NCBI GenBank assembly: GCA_020425885.1
Contig: JAGQRA010000842.1
Location: 1 to 22,203, forward strand
DNA: 22,203 nucleotides
From: Planctomycetota bacterium
Lineage (GTDB): Bacteria; Planctomycetota; UBA1135; UBA2386
Direction of reading: 5' to 3'
The position numbers were made by a program, and so were the translations under genes. A model generated the notes under the pieces. The model made no database searches. It was not told the origin of the DNA and saw only the letters and a list, made by a program, of their open reading frames with translations. Positions 7,703 through 14,853 of this stretch are shown piece after piece. Each line of letters begins with the position of its first letter. Within the stretch, counting starts at the first letter, position 1.

Positions 7703-9742
7703 ATGACCGGCGCCCTCACCAAGGAACAGTGGCTCGCGCGCGTGCTCGGCGTGAACGTCTCGCGTGCCATCGACGCCGAGCCGGCCCTGGCCAGCGGCAA
7801 GCCCGTCCGGGTTGCGGCAGCCGTGACCGCGGTGCCGCCGCCGCCGCCGCCGCCCGTCGGGATCCTCGATCGGGAGCAGCCACGCAGCGGCCGGGTCATC
7901 GCGCCGAAGCTGCCGGCCGAACCTCCCGTGCCGGTGCGCGGCGCCAACGGCCGGGCGATGGCGATCAGTCGCGGTCACGACGGGCGTGTGACGCTGATCG
8001 CACCGCCGCCGCAGGTGCGCGAGATCACGTTCTCGGGCGGCGGCGGCAAGGGCGCGGCCCTGCCCGGCGCCGTGCGCGCGCTCGAGCGATCCGGGGTGCT
8101 GAAGGACGTGACGGTCGTCACCGGGGCATCGGTCGGCTCGATGACGGCCGCCCTGGTCGCCTGCGGCTGCACGGCCGAGGAGTTCGAGGAGATCGGCAAC
8201 GACCCCTCGATCGCCGGCAAGATCAAGGAAGGCAAGAACATGGCCGAGGTGATCTTCGGCGGTGGCCTGAGCGGCGAGGGCCTCGAGGACCTCGTGCGGA
8301 TGAAGACGGGCGGGGCGATGCAGAAGCGCATCATGGAGTACGTCGAGACGCAGGCGGTTGCCGGCGAGCCGATCGACCCGGCGGTGCTCGCGATCGCCAA
8401 GAAGCTCGCCGACGGCAAGCGGGGCCCGACCTTCGGCGATCTGCGCACGCTGTCGAAGGTCATCCCGGCGATCAAGGAGGTCGTCGTGTCGGGCTCCTAC
8501 ATGGGCGATGTCGATCCCGTCACCGGCAAGGTGTCGGGCCGGTCGCAGCTCGTCATCTTCAGCGCCGACACCGAGCCGGAGCTCGAGGTCGCGGTCGCCG
8601 TGCACGCGTCGGCGTCGCTGCCGCCGGTGTTCAAGCCGGTCGACATCCCGCTGTCGTCGGGCATCACGGCGCGCTTCCAGGACGGCGGCGTGCTCAACAA
8701 CGCACCGACGACCGAGAGCATCGGCGCCGAACGCAACCTCGACCCCGTGCCGGAGCGCGGCGCGATGACGTTCGTCTTCGAGGAGGAGGCGTCGCAGGAG
8801 ATCCTGAACGGCGTCGCGGTTCCGCGCCGGGCGCGGCTGGCCGACTGGCTGACCGGCGCCGAGCATTCCGCCGCCGAATACGCGAAGAACCGCGGCCTCG
8901 CCGATCGTCCCGAGGACGTCGTGATGGTGCCGCTCAAGTTCGAGGTGCCGGCGCGCAAGGGCAAGAAGGCGAAGACCAAGGACTTCAGCGGCTTCCTGAG
9001 CGGCACGGTCAACTTCGGCATGGACCTCGAGGACAAGCTGAAGTTGCAGTCGCTGGCCGACGAGGCGACGACGGCGCACATCAAGAAGAAGCAGGAGCCG
9101 CGGGCACGGGAGTTCTCGTCCGAGGAGCAGATGCTGATCTGCATCCCGCGCGCCGATCTCGCAGCGCTCGCCGCGGACGGCTTCGCCGGCGCCCGGGCGG
9201 CGCTCGAGTTCCGCGACGCCGTGACCGAGGTGGTCGCGCGGCTCGTCGGGCGCGCCGAGGCGTTGTCGGGAGGATCGGCGGCGGCGATGGCCGAGGACGG
9301 CGCCGTGCGACGGGCCTTCGCCGCGCTCGACGAGCTGTCCACCGGCAACGTCGATCGCCAGGGCTTCGTCGCGCGCGAGGTCAACCGCAACCCGCGGCTC
9401 GATCCGTTGCTGAACGCGCTGCGGCGCGGTGGTGGCGAGGCCGGCGACGCGATGCGGGCGAGCTACGCCGTCAACGACGCGCTCGCGGCCAAGGCGCACT
9501 GTCGCACCGTGCTGCGCGACGTCGTGTATCCGAAGATGGTGAAGGAGGACCCGAAGGGCTCCGGCGGCCTCGTGCTGAGCCAGCTCGACGCGACGCTGCG
9601 GTCGGCGACGTCGCCCGCGGAGGTCAACGCCGCGCTGCGGCTCGCCATCGGACACTTCGCCAAGAAGAAGGACCGCCTCGGGCTCCGCGGCCATCGCGAG
9701 TTCGCGGCGGAGCTCGAACGCTGTCTGATGGAGGTCGCGTGA
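7703..9742 (+). CDS. Patatin-like phospholipase, ExoU-like in layout
   Basis: 679 residues. The patatin domain runs from about 106 to 345: oxyanion loop GGGGKG (112-117), nucleophile elbow GASVGS with Ser143, and catalytic Asp327 in DGGVLNNAP. These are all the residues required for acyl-ester hydrolysis of phospholipids. Residues 1-105 are a non-catalytic lead-in with a run of seven prolines (45-51) and no signal peptide. Residues 345-679 are a long, mostly helical, Lys/Arg/Glu-rich C-terminal region of no family I recognise. Total length and active-site position are close to the type III effector ExoU (687 residues, Ser142/Asp344), and a CesT-like chaperone gene follows 40 bp later. I therefore infer a secreted or injected phospholipase; an intracellular lipase is the alternative. 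ATG 7703 is chosen because residues upstream in this frame are Arg/Pro-rich non-coding-like sequence. Confidence 0.9.
   Translation: MTGALTKEQWLARVLGVNVSRAIDAEPALASGKPVRVAAAVTAVPPPPPPPVGILDREQPRSGRVIAPKLPAEPPVPVRGANGRAMAISRGHDGRVTLIAPPPQVREITFSGGGGKGAALPGAVRALERSGVLKDVTVVTGASVGSMTAALVACGCTAEEFEEIGNDPSIAGKIKEGKNMAEVIFGGGLSGEGLEDLVRMKTGGAMQKRIMEYVETQAVAGEPIDPAVLAIAKKLADGKRGPTFGDLRTLSKVIPAIKEVVVSGSYMGDVDPVTGKVSGRSQLVIFSADTEPELEVAVAVHASASLPPVFKPVDIPLSSGITARFQDGGVLNNAPTTESIGAERNLDPVPERGAMTFVFEEEASQEILNGVAVPRRARLADWLTGAEHSAAEYAKNRGLADRPEDVVMVPLKFEVPARKGKKAKTKDFSGFLSGTVNFGMDLEDKLKLQSLADEATTAHIKKKQEPRAREFSSEEQMLICIPRADLAALAADGFAGARAALEFRDAVTEVVARLVGRAEALSGGSAAAMAEDGAVRRAFAALDELSTGNVDRQGFVAREVNRNPRLDPLLNALRRGGGEAGDAMRASYAVNDALAAKAHCRTVLRDVVYPKMVKEDPKGSGGLVLSQLDATLRSATSPAEVNAALRLAIGHFAKKKDRLGLRGHREFAAELERCLMEVA
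7835..7855 (+). repeat. CCG trinucleotide run encoding seven prolines
   Basis: Six CCG codons and one CCC encode Pro45-Pro51 of the patatin protein. The run makes a stiff linker between the N-terminal segment and the catalytic domain, and would be expected to need elongation factor P for smooth translation. Copy-number change would keep the reading frame. Confidence 0.85.
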
Positions 9743-9766
9743 CCGTCGCGGCCGAGCCCACATCCA

Positions 9767-9774
9767 CGGAACGA
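9767..9774 (+). promoter_or_regulatory. CGGAACGA motif 8 nt before the chaperone-like gene
   Basis: This is the second copy of the 8-mer found before the patatin gene, again ending 8 nt before the ATG. It is the only ribosome-site-like sequence in the 40-bp gap. Confidence 0.4.
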
Positions 9775-9782
9775 ACAAACCC

Positions 9783-10187
9783 ATGACCAGTCTCGAACAC
9801 ACCCGGGCCCTCTACGCGGATCTCGCCAAGGAGCTCGGCGTCCCTGCACTCCAGCCCGACGCGAACGGCGGCATCCAGCTCACGATCGGCGAGGACATCA
9901 CCGTCGTGCTCTACGGCGAGAACGACGAGCGGCTGCTCGTCGTCGTGCCGGTCGCGGAGCTGCCGAGGTCGCCCGATCACGGCGTCGTGGCCTGGGTGCT
10001 GCGACGCAACCTCTACGACTCCGACCTCGCGCCGTTCTGCATCGCCGCGGACGACGACGCGAACCTGATCCTCTGGGGACGTGTGCCGATCGCGAACCTG
10101 ACCGGAGCCCGGCTCGCCGGCATGCTCGATGCGGTCGCGGCGGAGGCCATCCGCATCCGCGACGAGGTGGAGGTCGAAGAAGAATGA
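9783..10187 (+). CDS. CesT-family-like secretion chaperone
   Basis: 134 residues, acidic. The order of elements fits the CesT/Tir chaperone fold: helix (3-19), strand (GIQLTIGE), strand (ITVVLYGEN), strand (RLLVVVPVAELP), helix (VVAWVLRRNLYDSDLAPF), strand (FCIAADDD), strand (NLILWGRVPI), and a C-terminal helix with acidic tail. The LLxxN-like segment followed by a strand with small acidic residues is a family hallmark. Such proteins bind one effector, usually encoded next door, and keep it secretion-competent; SpcU, the ExoU chaperone, is 137 residues. It lies 40 bp after the patatin gene and overlaps the next gene by ATGA, so the three should be co-translated. A YbjN-type protein with the same fold is the main alternative. 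Confidence 0.72.
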   Translation: MTSLEHTRALYADLAKELGVPALQPDANGGIQLTIGEDITVVLYGENDERLLVVVPVAELPRSPDHGVVAWVLRRNLYDSDLAPFCIAADDDANLILWGRVPIANLTGARLAGMLDAVAAEAIRIRDEVEVEEE

Positions 10188-10717
10188 GCCCGGGTGCGGC
10201 GCCACCTGCGAGCCCGGACCGGATCGCCTGGTGCCAGCGTGCCCGCGGCCTGCTCGGGCTCGCCCCTGCGAAATCGCCGGCGCCACCGGCAGCGGAGCCG
10301 ACTGCGGCGCCGCCGAAGCGCGGCGTCGTCGCCTTCGCCAAGTGCCGCCTGGCATGGGAGGCCACACGCAAGAAGGTCCATGTCGAGCTGCAGAAGCTCG
10401 AGCGCGCGATCCTCGCCGAATACGCGGCCGCGCCGTTCCGGTCGGAGCTGCAGGCCAGGGTGCGCAAGCTCGACCTCGTGCTGGCGGGGTTCGCCGACAA
10501 CCTGCGTGACACCCTCGACGCAGCCGCCAATGCGACCGACGAAGCGGCGCGGCAGGCCCACCGATCGCGTGCCGCCGAAATCGTCGATCGCTACCGCGCC
10601 CACGTCGACGGCGATCCGTTGCTGCAGGAGATCGAGACCAACCCGTTCGTTCCGGTGAAGGCGCGCGCGTTGCTGCTGCAGACGCTGTCCGTGCTCGCGG
10701 CCCAGCTCGCCAGGTAG
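10184..10717 (+). CDS. Helical protein, third member of the patatin/chaperone cluster
   Basis: 177 residues, starting at the ATG of an ATGA overlap with the chaperone-like gene. Residues 1-45 are Ala/Pro-rich and probably disordered. Residues 46-177 are predicted to be almost wholly alpha-helical with heptad-like spacing (RLAWEATRKKVHVELQKLER), ending in DPLLQEIETNPFVPVKARALL and a last helix. There is no signal peptide, membrane segment or catalytic motif. I do not recognise a family. Tight coupling suggests a partner of the phospholipase or its chaperone, for example a second chaperone, a targeting adaptor or an inhibitor. That is inference from position only. Confidence 0.8.
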   Translation: MSPGAAPPASPDRIAWCQRARGLLGLAPAKSPAPPAAEPTAAPPKRGVVAFAKCRLAWEATRKKVHVELQKLERAILAEYAAAPFRSELQARVRKLDLVLAGFADNLRDTLDAAANATDEAARQAHRSRAAEIVDRYRAHVDGDPLLQEIETNPFVPVKARALLLQTLSVLAAQLAR

Positions 10718-10803
10718 ACGCGATCGCGGTGCGCGACGCGGCGAGCGCCCTGCCGGCCCCCCTGCATCTTGCCGGCGGCGGCGCAGCGCGGCACGCTCTG
10801 CGC

Positions 10804-12942
10804 ATGCGCCCGTCTGCCTTCCCTCTCGCGCTGTCGCTCGTCGGTTGCCTGGTCGGTCCATCCGTGGCCCAAAACGCCCGCGAGCAGATCCTGGCAGGGG
10901 TCCGGTCGCTGGCCTGGCCGGGCGCCCCCGGTCGCCTGTGCGTGTTCGGCGATTCCGCCGAAGTGCTCCTGACCGACGACATCGGCGCGGGAATCCACAT
11001 TCCGTACGCAGCCACTGCCACCCCGCGCAAGGGGCGCGTGGTCGCGTTCGGGCATCTGGCGTTCCTCGATGCTCCCGAGGTCCGGATCGGCGATACGCGG
11101 CGGCTCATGAGCAACGCGATCGCCTGGCTGACCCGCGGGGCGCGGCGCCCCAGGATCGTCACCAACGACTCCGCGGCGTTTCTCGCCGAGCTGGCCGGCG
11201 ACAAGTGGCAGATCGAGACCGATGTGCGTGAGCCGTGGCGCAGCAAGGCCAATCTGGTGGTGCTCCACGACCCGGTCTACCTCGATCGTGAGCAGGCTGC
11301 GGCGGTGGTCCGCTACGTCGAGGATGGCGGGGCGCTGCTCACCGCCTCGCTCGGCTGGGGGTGGCGGGTCGGCAATCGCGACAAGACGATCCGTCACGAG
11401 CACCCGGCCAACTGGTTCCTGCCGGCGTTCGGCATCGCGATCGGCAACCAGGGCTTCCTGCGCTCGGCCACGGAGATCGAAGTTCCGCCGCAGCCGTCGA
11501 CGCTCGTCCACGCCGGCGAGTGCCTGCAGCGCGTTCTTTCCGGTGAGTCGACCGCGGCGGAGAGTCGGCGCATCGGCAGCGTGCTCGAGTCGGCCATGTG
11601 GGCGCTGCCGATCACGGAGCCAACCTTGATGCAGCCGCTCGTTCGATACCTGGAGACCGCCGTGGCGCCGTCATCGCCGACGCTGCAGGCGGTGGCCAAC
11701 GACGACCCGTGGGCGCGGATGCGCCTGCTCTACGACGGTCGGCGCGACGCGGGTGGCGGGGCGTCGCGCCTGGCCGACGAATTCCCCGGCCGCTGCACGG
11801 CGCCTGCCAAGCCGACGAGCCAGCGGGTCACGGTCGCCGCGGGTGAGGTCGGCTGGCAGTCGACCGGGCTGTACGCGCCGGCCGGCGCCGTGGTCGACCT
11901 GGCGGGGCCGACCCGACGTCACCCCGACTGGGTGCTGCGGGTCGGCGCGCACTCCGATCTCGGTCCCACTGCGGTCTGGCCCAGGCCGCCGGAGGTCTCG
12001 GGTCAGCGGCGGTTCGACATGCTGCGCCGCGGGCTGTCGACCGCATTCGGCGGTCTGGTCTACATCGATGTCCGCGATTCGCCGGCCGACCGCGCGGTCA
12101 AATGGCAGATCAAGGGGGTGGTGCCGGCGCCGATGTTCCTCGACGGCATGGACGCCGAGGATTGGCGGACGACGCTCGCGACGACCGTCGCGCCGTGGGG
12201 CGAGCTCGTCGGCGAGCATGTGGTGCTGACGCTGCCGCGGTCGATGCTCGAGCCGATCGCCGACCCGCGGCCGCTGCTCGACTTCTGGGAGCAGGTGCAC
12301 GCCTCCGTGACGAAGTTCTACGGCAACCCGGCGCGCTCGCGCCGACAGCGCATCGTCGCGGACCTCGCGCTCGAACGGCAGATCGCCGATCACAGCGGCC
12401 CGGTCACGCTGGGGCCGCGAGCAGTGGCGGCGGCGATCGACCTCGCGGGCCTGCGCGAGCGCGGCAGCTGGCCGGAGATCGCGCTGCTGGCCGAGAAGAT
12501 CGGGCGCGCCGATGTCCAGGACTCGGGGCTCGACGGCCTGGAAGACCTCGCCACGGTGTTCGTGCTCGAGCAGGTGTTGGGGTTCGGGCGCAAGAACGTG
12601 CAGAAGCTCCTGGAAGACGAACTCGGGCGCTCCGACGAGGACGGCAGGCGTCGGCTGCCCCGACGAGATGGGCATCCCTACGTCGAGGTCTGGCTGAAGG
12701 TCCAGCAGCGGTTCGGGTGGCAGCCGTTCCACTCGATGTTCGCCGCGATCGCGGCAGGGGACGGCGATCTGGGCGGCAAGGTGCCCGGTCAGGATCGCTG
12801 GCCGGTGCGGCTGTCGCTCGCCTGCAAGTCCGACCTCTCGCCCTTCTACAAGCGCTACGGCTGGAAGCTGAGCGAGCAGGCGTTCGGTTTGGTGGATGGT
12901 CTGCCGCGTTGGAGCGGCGACGAGCCGGACACCGGGCGTTAG
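10804..12942 (+). CDS. Secreted M60-like (enhancin-type) protein with a lost zinc site
   Basis: 712 residues. Residues 1-22 are a signal peptide (ending VAQ-N). Residues 24-200 look like a class I glutamine-amidotransferase-like / DUF4350-type alpha/beta domain (RKGRVVAFGHLAFLD, YVEDGGALLTASLGWGW). Residues 348-650 follow the peptidase M60 pattern: GWQSTGLYAPAGAVV (350-364), GAHSD (381-385), FGGLVYIDV (415-423), APWGELVG (463-470), the HSG element (530-532). At the catalytic position, where M60 peptidases have HExxH, the sequence is W556-P557-E558-I559-A560-L561: Glu remains but both His are replaced. I conclude it is a non-peptidase homologue, perhaps glycan- or mucin-binding. ATG 10804 is chosen because the signal peptide begins there. 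It is 86 bp after the patatin cluster. Confidence 0.85.
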   Translation: MRPSAFPLALSLVGCLVGPSVAQNAREQILAGVRSLAWPGAPGRLCVFGDSAEVLLTDDIGAGIHIPYAATATPRKGRVVAFGHLAFLDAPEVRIGDTRRLMSNAIAWLTRGARRPRIVTNDSAAFLAELAGDKWQIETDVREPWRSKANLVVLHDPVYLDREQAAAVVRYVEDGGALLTASLGWGWRVGNRDKTIRHEHPANWFLPAFGIAIGNQGFLRSATEIEVPPQPSTLVHAGECLQRVLSGESTAAESRRIGSVLESAMWALPITEPTLMQPLVRYLETAVAPSSPTLQAVANDDPWARMRLLYDGRRDAGGGASRLADEFPGRCTAPAKPTSQRVTVAAGEVGWQSTGLYAPAGAVVDLAGPTRRHPDWVLRVGAHSDLGPTAVWPRPPEVSGQRRFDMLRRGLSTAFGGLVYIDVRDSPADRAVKWQIKGVVPAPMFLDGMDAEDWRTTLATTVAPWGELVGEHVVLTLPRSMLEPIADPRPLLDFWEQVHASVTKFYGNPARSRRQRIVADLALERQIADHSGPVTLGPRAVAAAIDLAGLRERGSWPEIALLAEKIGRADVQDSGLDGLEDLATVFVLEQVLGFGRKNVQKLLEDELGRSDEDGRRRLPRRDGHPYVEVWLKVQQRFGWQPFHSMFAAIAAGDGDLGGKVPGQDRWPVRLSLACKSDLSPFYKRYGWKLSEQAFGLVDGLPRWSGDEPDTGR

Positions 12943-12972
12943 CGTCCGCAGAGCGCACCGATGGCGGAACGG

Positions 12973-14772
12973 TCAGCGCACCTGCACCGCGACCGGCGCC
13001 GCCACCTGCCAGTGGCGCAGCGACGGATCGAGTTCGATCGCCACCGCCTGCAGCGCCAGCCCGAGGGGCAGGCCGGCGATGGCGAAGTCGTGGCGGCCGT
13101 CGCCGTCGAAGACGCCGAGGAAGGCCGGATGGCCGGAGGCGAATTGCGCGAGCAGATCACCGGGGCGCGGGTCGAGGCCGAAGAACCAGCCGTTCGGGAA
13201 CGCGCCCGGAATCACGGTCACGGCCGTGAAACACACATCGCCCGGGATGCCGCGGCGGCGCCGCAGCTGCATCAGGCCCGGCTGTGGCCCCGGCCGCAGC
13301 GTGACCGCGAAGGCGCCGGGTACGTCGGCGTGGCAGCTGTCGACGCGGGTGCCGCGCATGTTGGCGTTGGTCGCGAAGTACTCGTGATAGCCGATGCCGA
13401 AGGCGCCGCGCGCGTGGACCGCATCGGGGGTCGTGAGCGGCCGTTCGCCGTCGAGGTAGAACGCGAGCTCGGCGCCGGCGGCTTCGATCCGGAAGCGACG
13501 CCACGCCGTGCCGGGAAGCAACCGGGCCGCCGGCAGCAGGTCCAGCACCTGACCGTTCATGGCGCGGAGGCAGCGGACGCGGCCGTCGTGCGAGTCCCAG
13601 GTCAGCGCATAGCACGCGCCCTGCTGTGACAGCGTGCCGTCGAAGGCGCCGCCGGCCCGGTCGCGAACGAAGACGCCGACGCGTTCGAAGCCGTCGCTGG
13701 CCAGCCACGGGCGATGCTCACAGAGCAGGTCGGCCTCGAAGCCGAGGTCGGTCACCAGGCCCGGGTCGAGGCGCAGCGTGTCGGTGCCGCCGGCGCGGTC
13801 CATGACGCGCAGCACGGTGGCGGCGCCGCTGGGCGGGGCCGGGTTCGCCGGCGCTGCGACCGTGGTCGGCGCCGTGAACTTGTACCGCCAGCTCGTGAGC
13901 TCCGGGCCGGTCGCCGGGAAGGTGTCGTGCAGCGGGAACGACTCGGCGGTGCCGGTCGGGTAGCTGAAGCTCGCGAACGGCCCTTCGTCGCTGAGCAGCA
14001 CGTTCAGCAGCGGGTCGGCGAGCACGGCGTCGACCGTCGTGCGGACGCCGTCGACCTCCATGCTGCGCGCGACGAGGCGGATGCCGTGGCTGTAGTCGAC
14101 GTGGCCGAACGTGTGGCCGCTGTAGAGTGGTTGGATCGGCGTACCGTTCAGGTAGTGCCAGCCGTAGATGCAGACGCGGCCCGGCGCGGTCGCGATGCGG
14201 GCCGAGGCGACGACGTCCTTCTTGATGCCGGCGACGAGCAGCAGCTGCGAGGCGGTGCCGCGCTGCGACTCGATCTGCAGGTGATGCTGGTGGAACAGGT
14301 CGCTCGACAGGATGTCGTAGACCGACGGGCTGTACGGGAACGGCGCCAGCCGGACCTGCGCCTGCGTCCAGATCGCATCGACCATGCGCCGCGTCGGCAG
14401 CACGCACTCGAGCCGATCGGCGAGCTGCTGCGCCAGCGTCGGCGTCATCGGCATGCGGAACCAGTCGGCGTCGGTGCCGATGCCGACGTAGTCGCGCGTG
14501 CACCAGAACGTGGCGTGCCGCGTCGTGCCCTGGATCACGGCCTGGGTCGTGATCGGCACCAGCGTGCGCAGGAACGTGGGTACATTGCCGGCGGCGAACT
14601 CGTGCCAGAGCACGACCTCGCGTTCGGCGAGCGACAGCGCCGACAGCTGCGGCCGCAGCGAGGATCCGGTCACCGCCTGCGGCGACCGCGGCGGCAGCAC
14701 GAGGTCCGGCGGGTACTGCGCCGGTATCGTCGCGCAGGCGGCGGTCAGGACGGAGAGCAGGGCGGTCCGCAT
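12973..14772 (-). CDS. Secreted conserved hypothetical protein with LamG-like and planctomycete C-terminal domains
   Basis: 599 residues from the ATG at 14772. Residues 1-19 are a signal peptide (ending IPAQ). Residues 60-300 hold a conserved block I recognise from bacterial hypothetical proteins, with GIKKDVV, YGWHYLNGTPIQPLYSGH and HVDYSHGIRLV; its His, Asp and Tyr residues suggest an enzyme, but no reaction is known to me. Residues about 310-480 resemble a concanavalin-like jelly roll of the LamG/DUF1080 kind (TAWRRFRIEAAGAELAFYLDG). The last 100 residues (GWFFGLDPRPGDLLAQF, then HDFAIAGLPLGLALQAVAI) match the C-terminal beta domain often ending secreted planctomycete proteins. The frame stays open upstream to 16290, but that is antisense to the next gene. 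Its stop lies 30 bp from that of the convergent M60-like gene. Confidence 0.85.
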   Translation of the reverse strand: MRTALLSVLTAACATIPAQYPPDLVLPPRSPQAVTGSSLRPQLSALSLAEREVVLWHEFAAGNVPTFLRTLVPITTQAVIQGTTRHATFWCTRDYVGIGTDADWFRMPMTPTLAQQLADRLECVLPTRRMVDAIWTQAQVRLAPFPYSPSVYDILSSDLFHQHHLQIESQRGTASQLLLVAGIKKDVVASARIATAPGRVCIYGWHYLNGTPIQPLYSGHTFGHVDYSHGIRLVARSMEVDGVRTTVDAVLADPLLNVLLSDEGPFASFSYPTGTAESFPLHDTFPATGPELTSWRYKFTAPTTVAAPANPAPPSGAATVLRVMDRAGGTDTLRLDPGLVTDLGFEADLLCEHRPWLASDGFERVGVFVRDRAGGAFDGTLSQQGACYALTWDSHDGRVRCLRAMNGQVLDLLPAARLLPGTAWRRFRIEAAGAELAFYLDGERPLTTPDAVHARGAFGIGYHEYFATNANMRGTRVDSCHADVPGAFAVTLRPGPQPGLMQLRRRRGIPGDVCFTAVTVIPGAFPNGWFFGLDPRPGDLLAQFASGHPAFLGVFDGDGRHDFAIAGLPLGLALQAVAIELDPSLRHWQVAAPVAVQVR

Positions 14773-14853
14773 GCCGGCACGATAGCGGCCTGCGGGAGCG
14801 GGAGTAGGGAGGCGACAGGCGACATTTCGGCGATCGCCTATCATCACCCTCGC
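14773..14853. promoter_or_regulatory. Divergent intergenic region with a possible -10 and palindrome
   Basis: 81 bp separate the two divergent starts. TATCAT at 14839-14844 resembles a -10 box and lies 9 nt before GTG 14854, which would make the + strand transcript leaderless or nearly so; no ribosome site precedes that GTG. Just upstream are the palindrome GCGATCGC (14830-14837), an AGGCGA/TCGCCT inverted pair (14817-14822, 14834-14839) and a GGCGACA direct repeat (14811-14817, 14818-14823 partly), which could bind a regulator. No convincing -35 is seen. Confidence 0.35.

Noticed and set aside
7655..9802. Long - strand open frame (715 codons) opposite the patatin gene
   Set aside because: Arg/His/Gln-rich composition with no motif; the + strand frame has intact patatin catalytic motifs.
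10752..10776. GCCGGC...GCCGGC inverted pair between the helical-protein gene and the M60-like gene
   Set aside because: A self-palindromic hexamer repeated 13 nt apart, with no T-tract; common by chance at this base composition.
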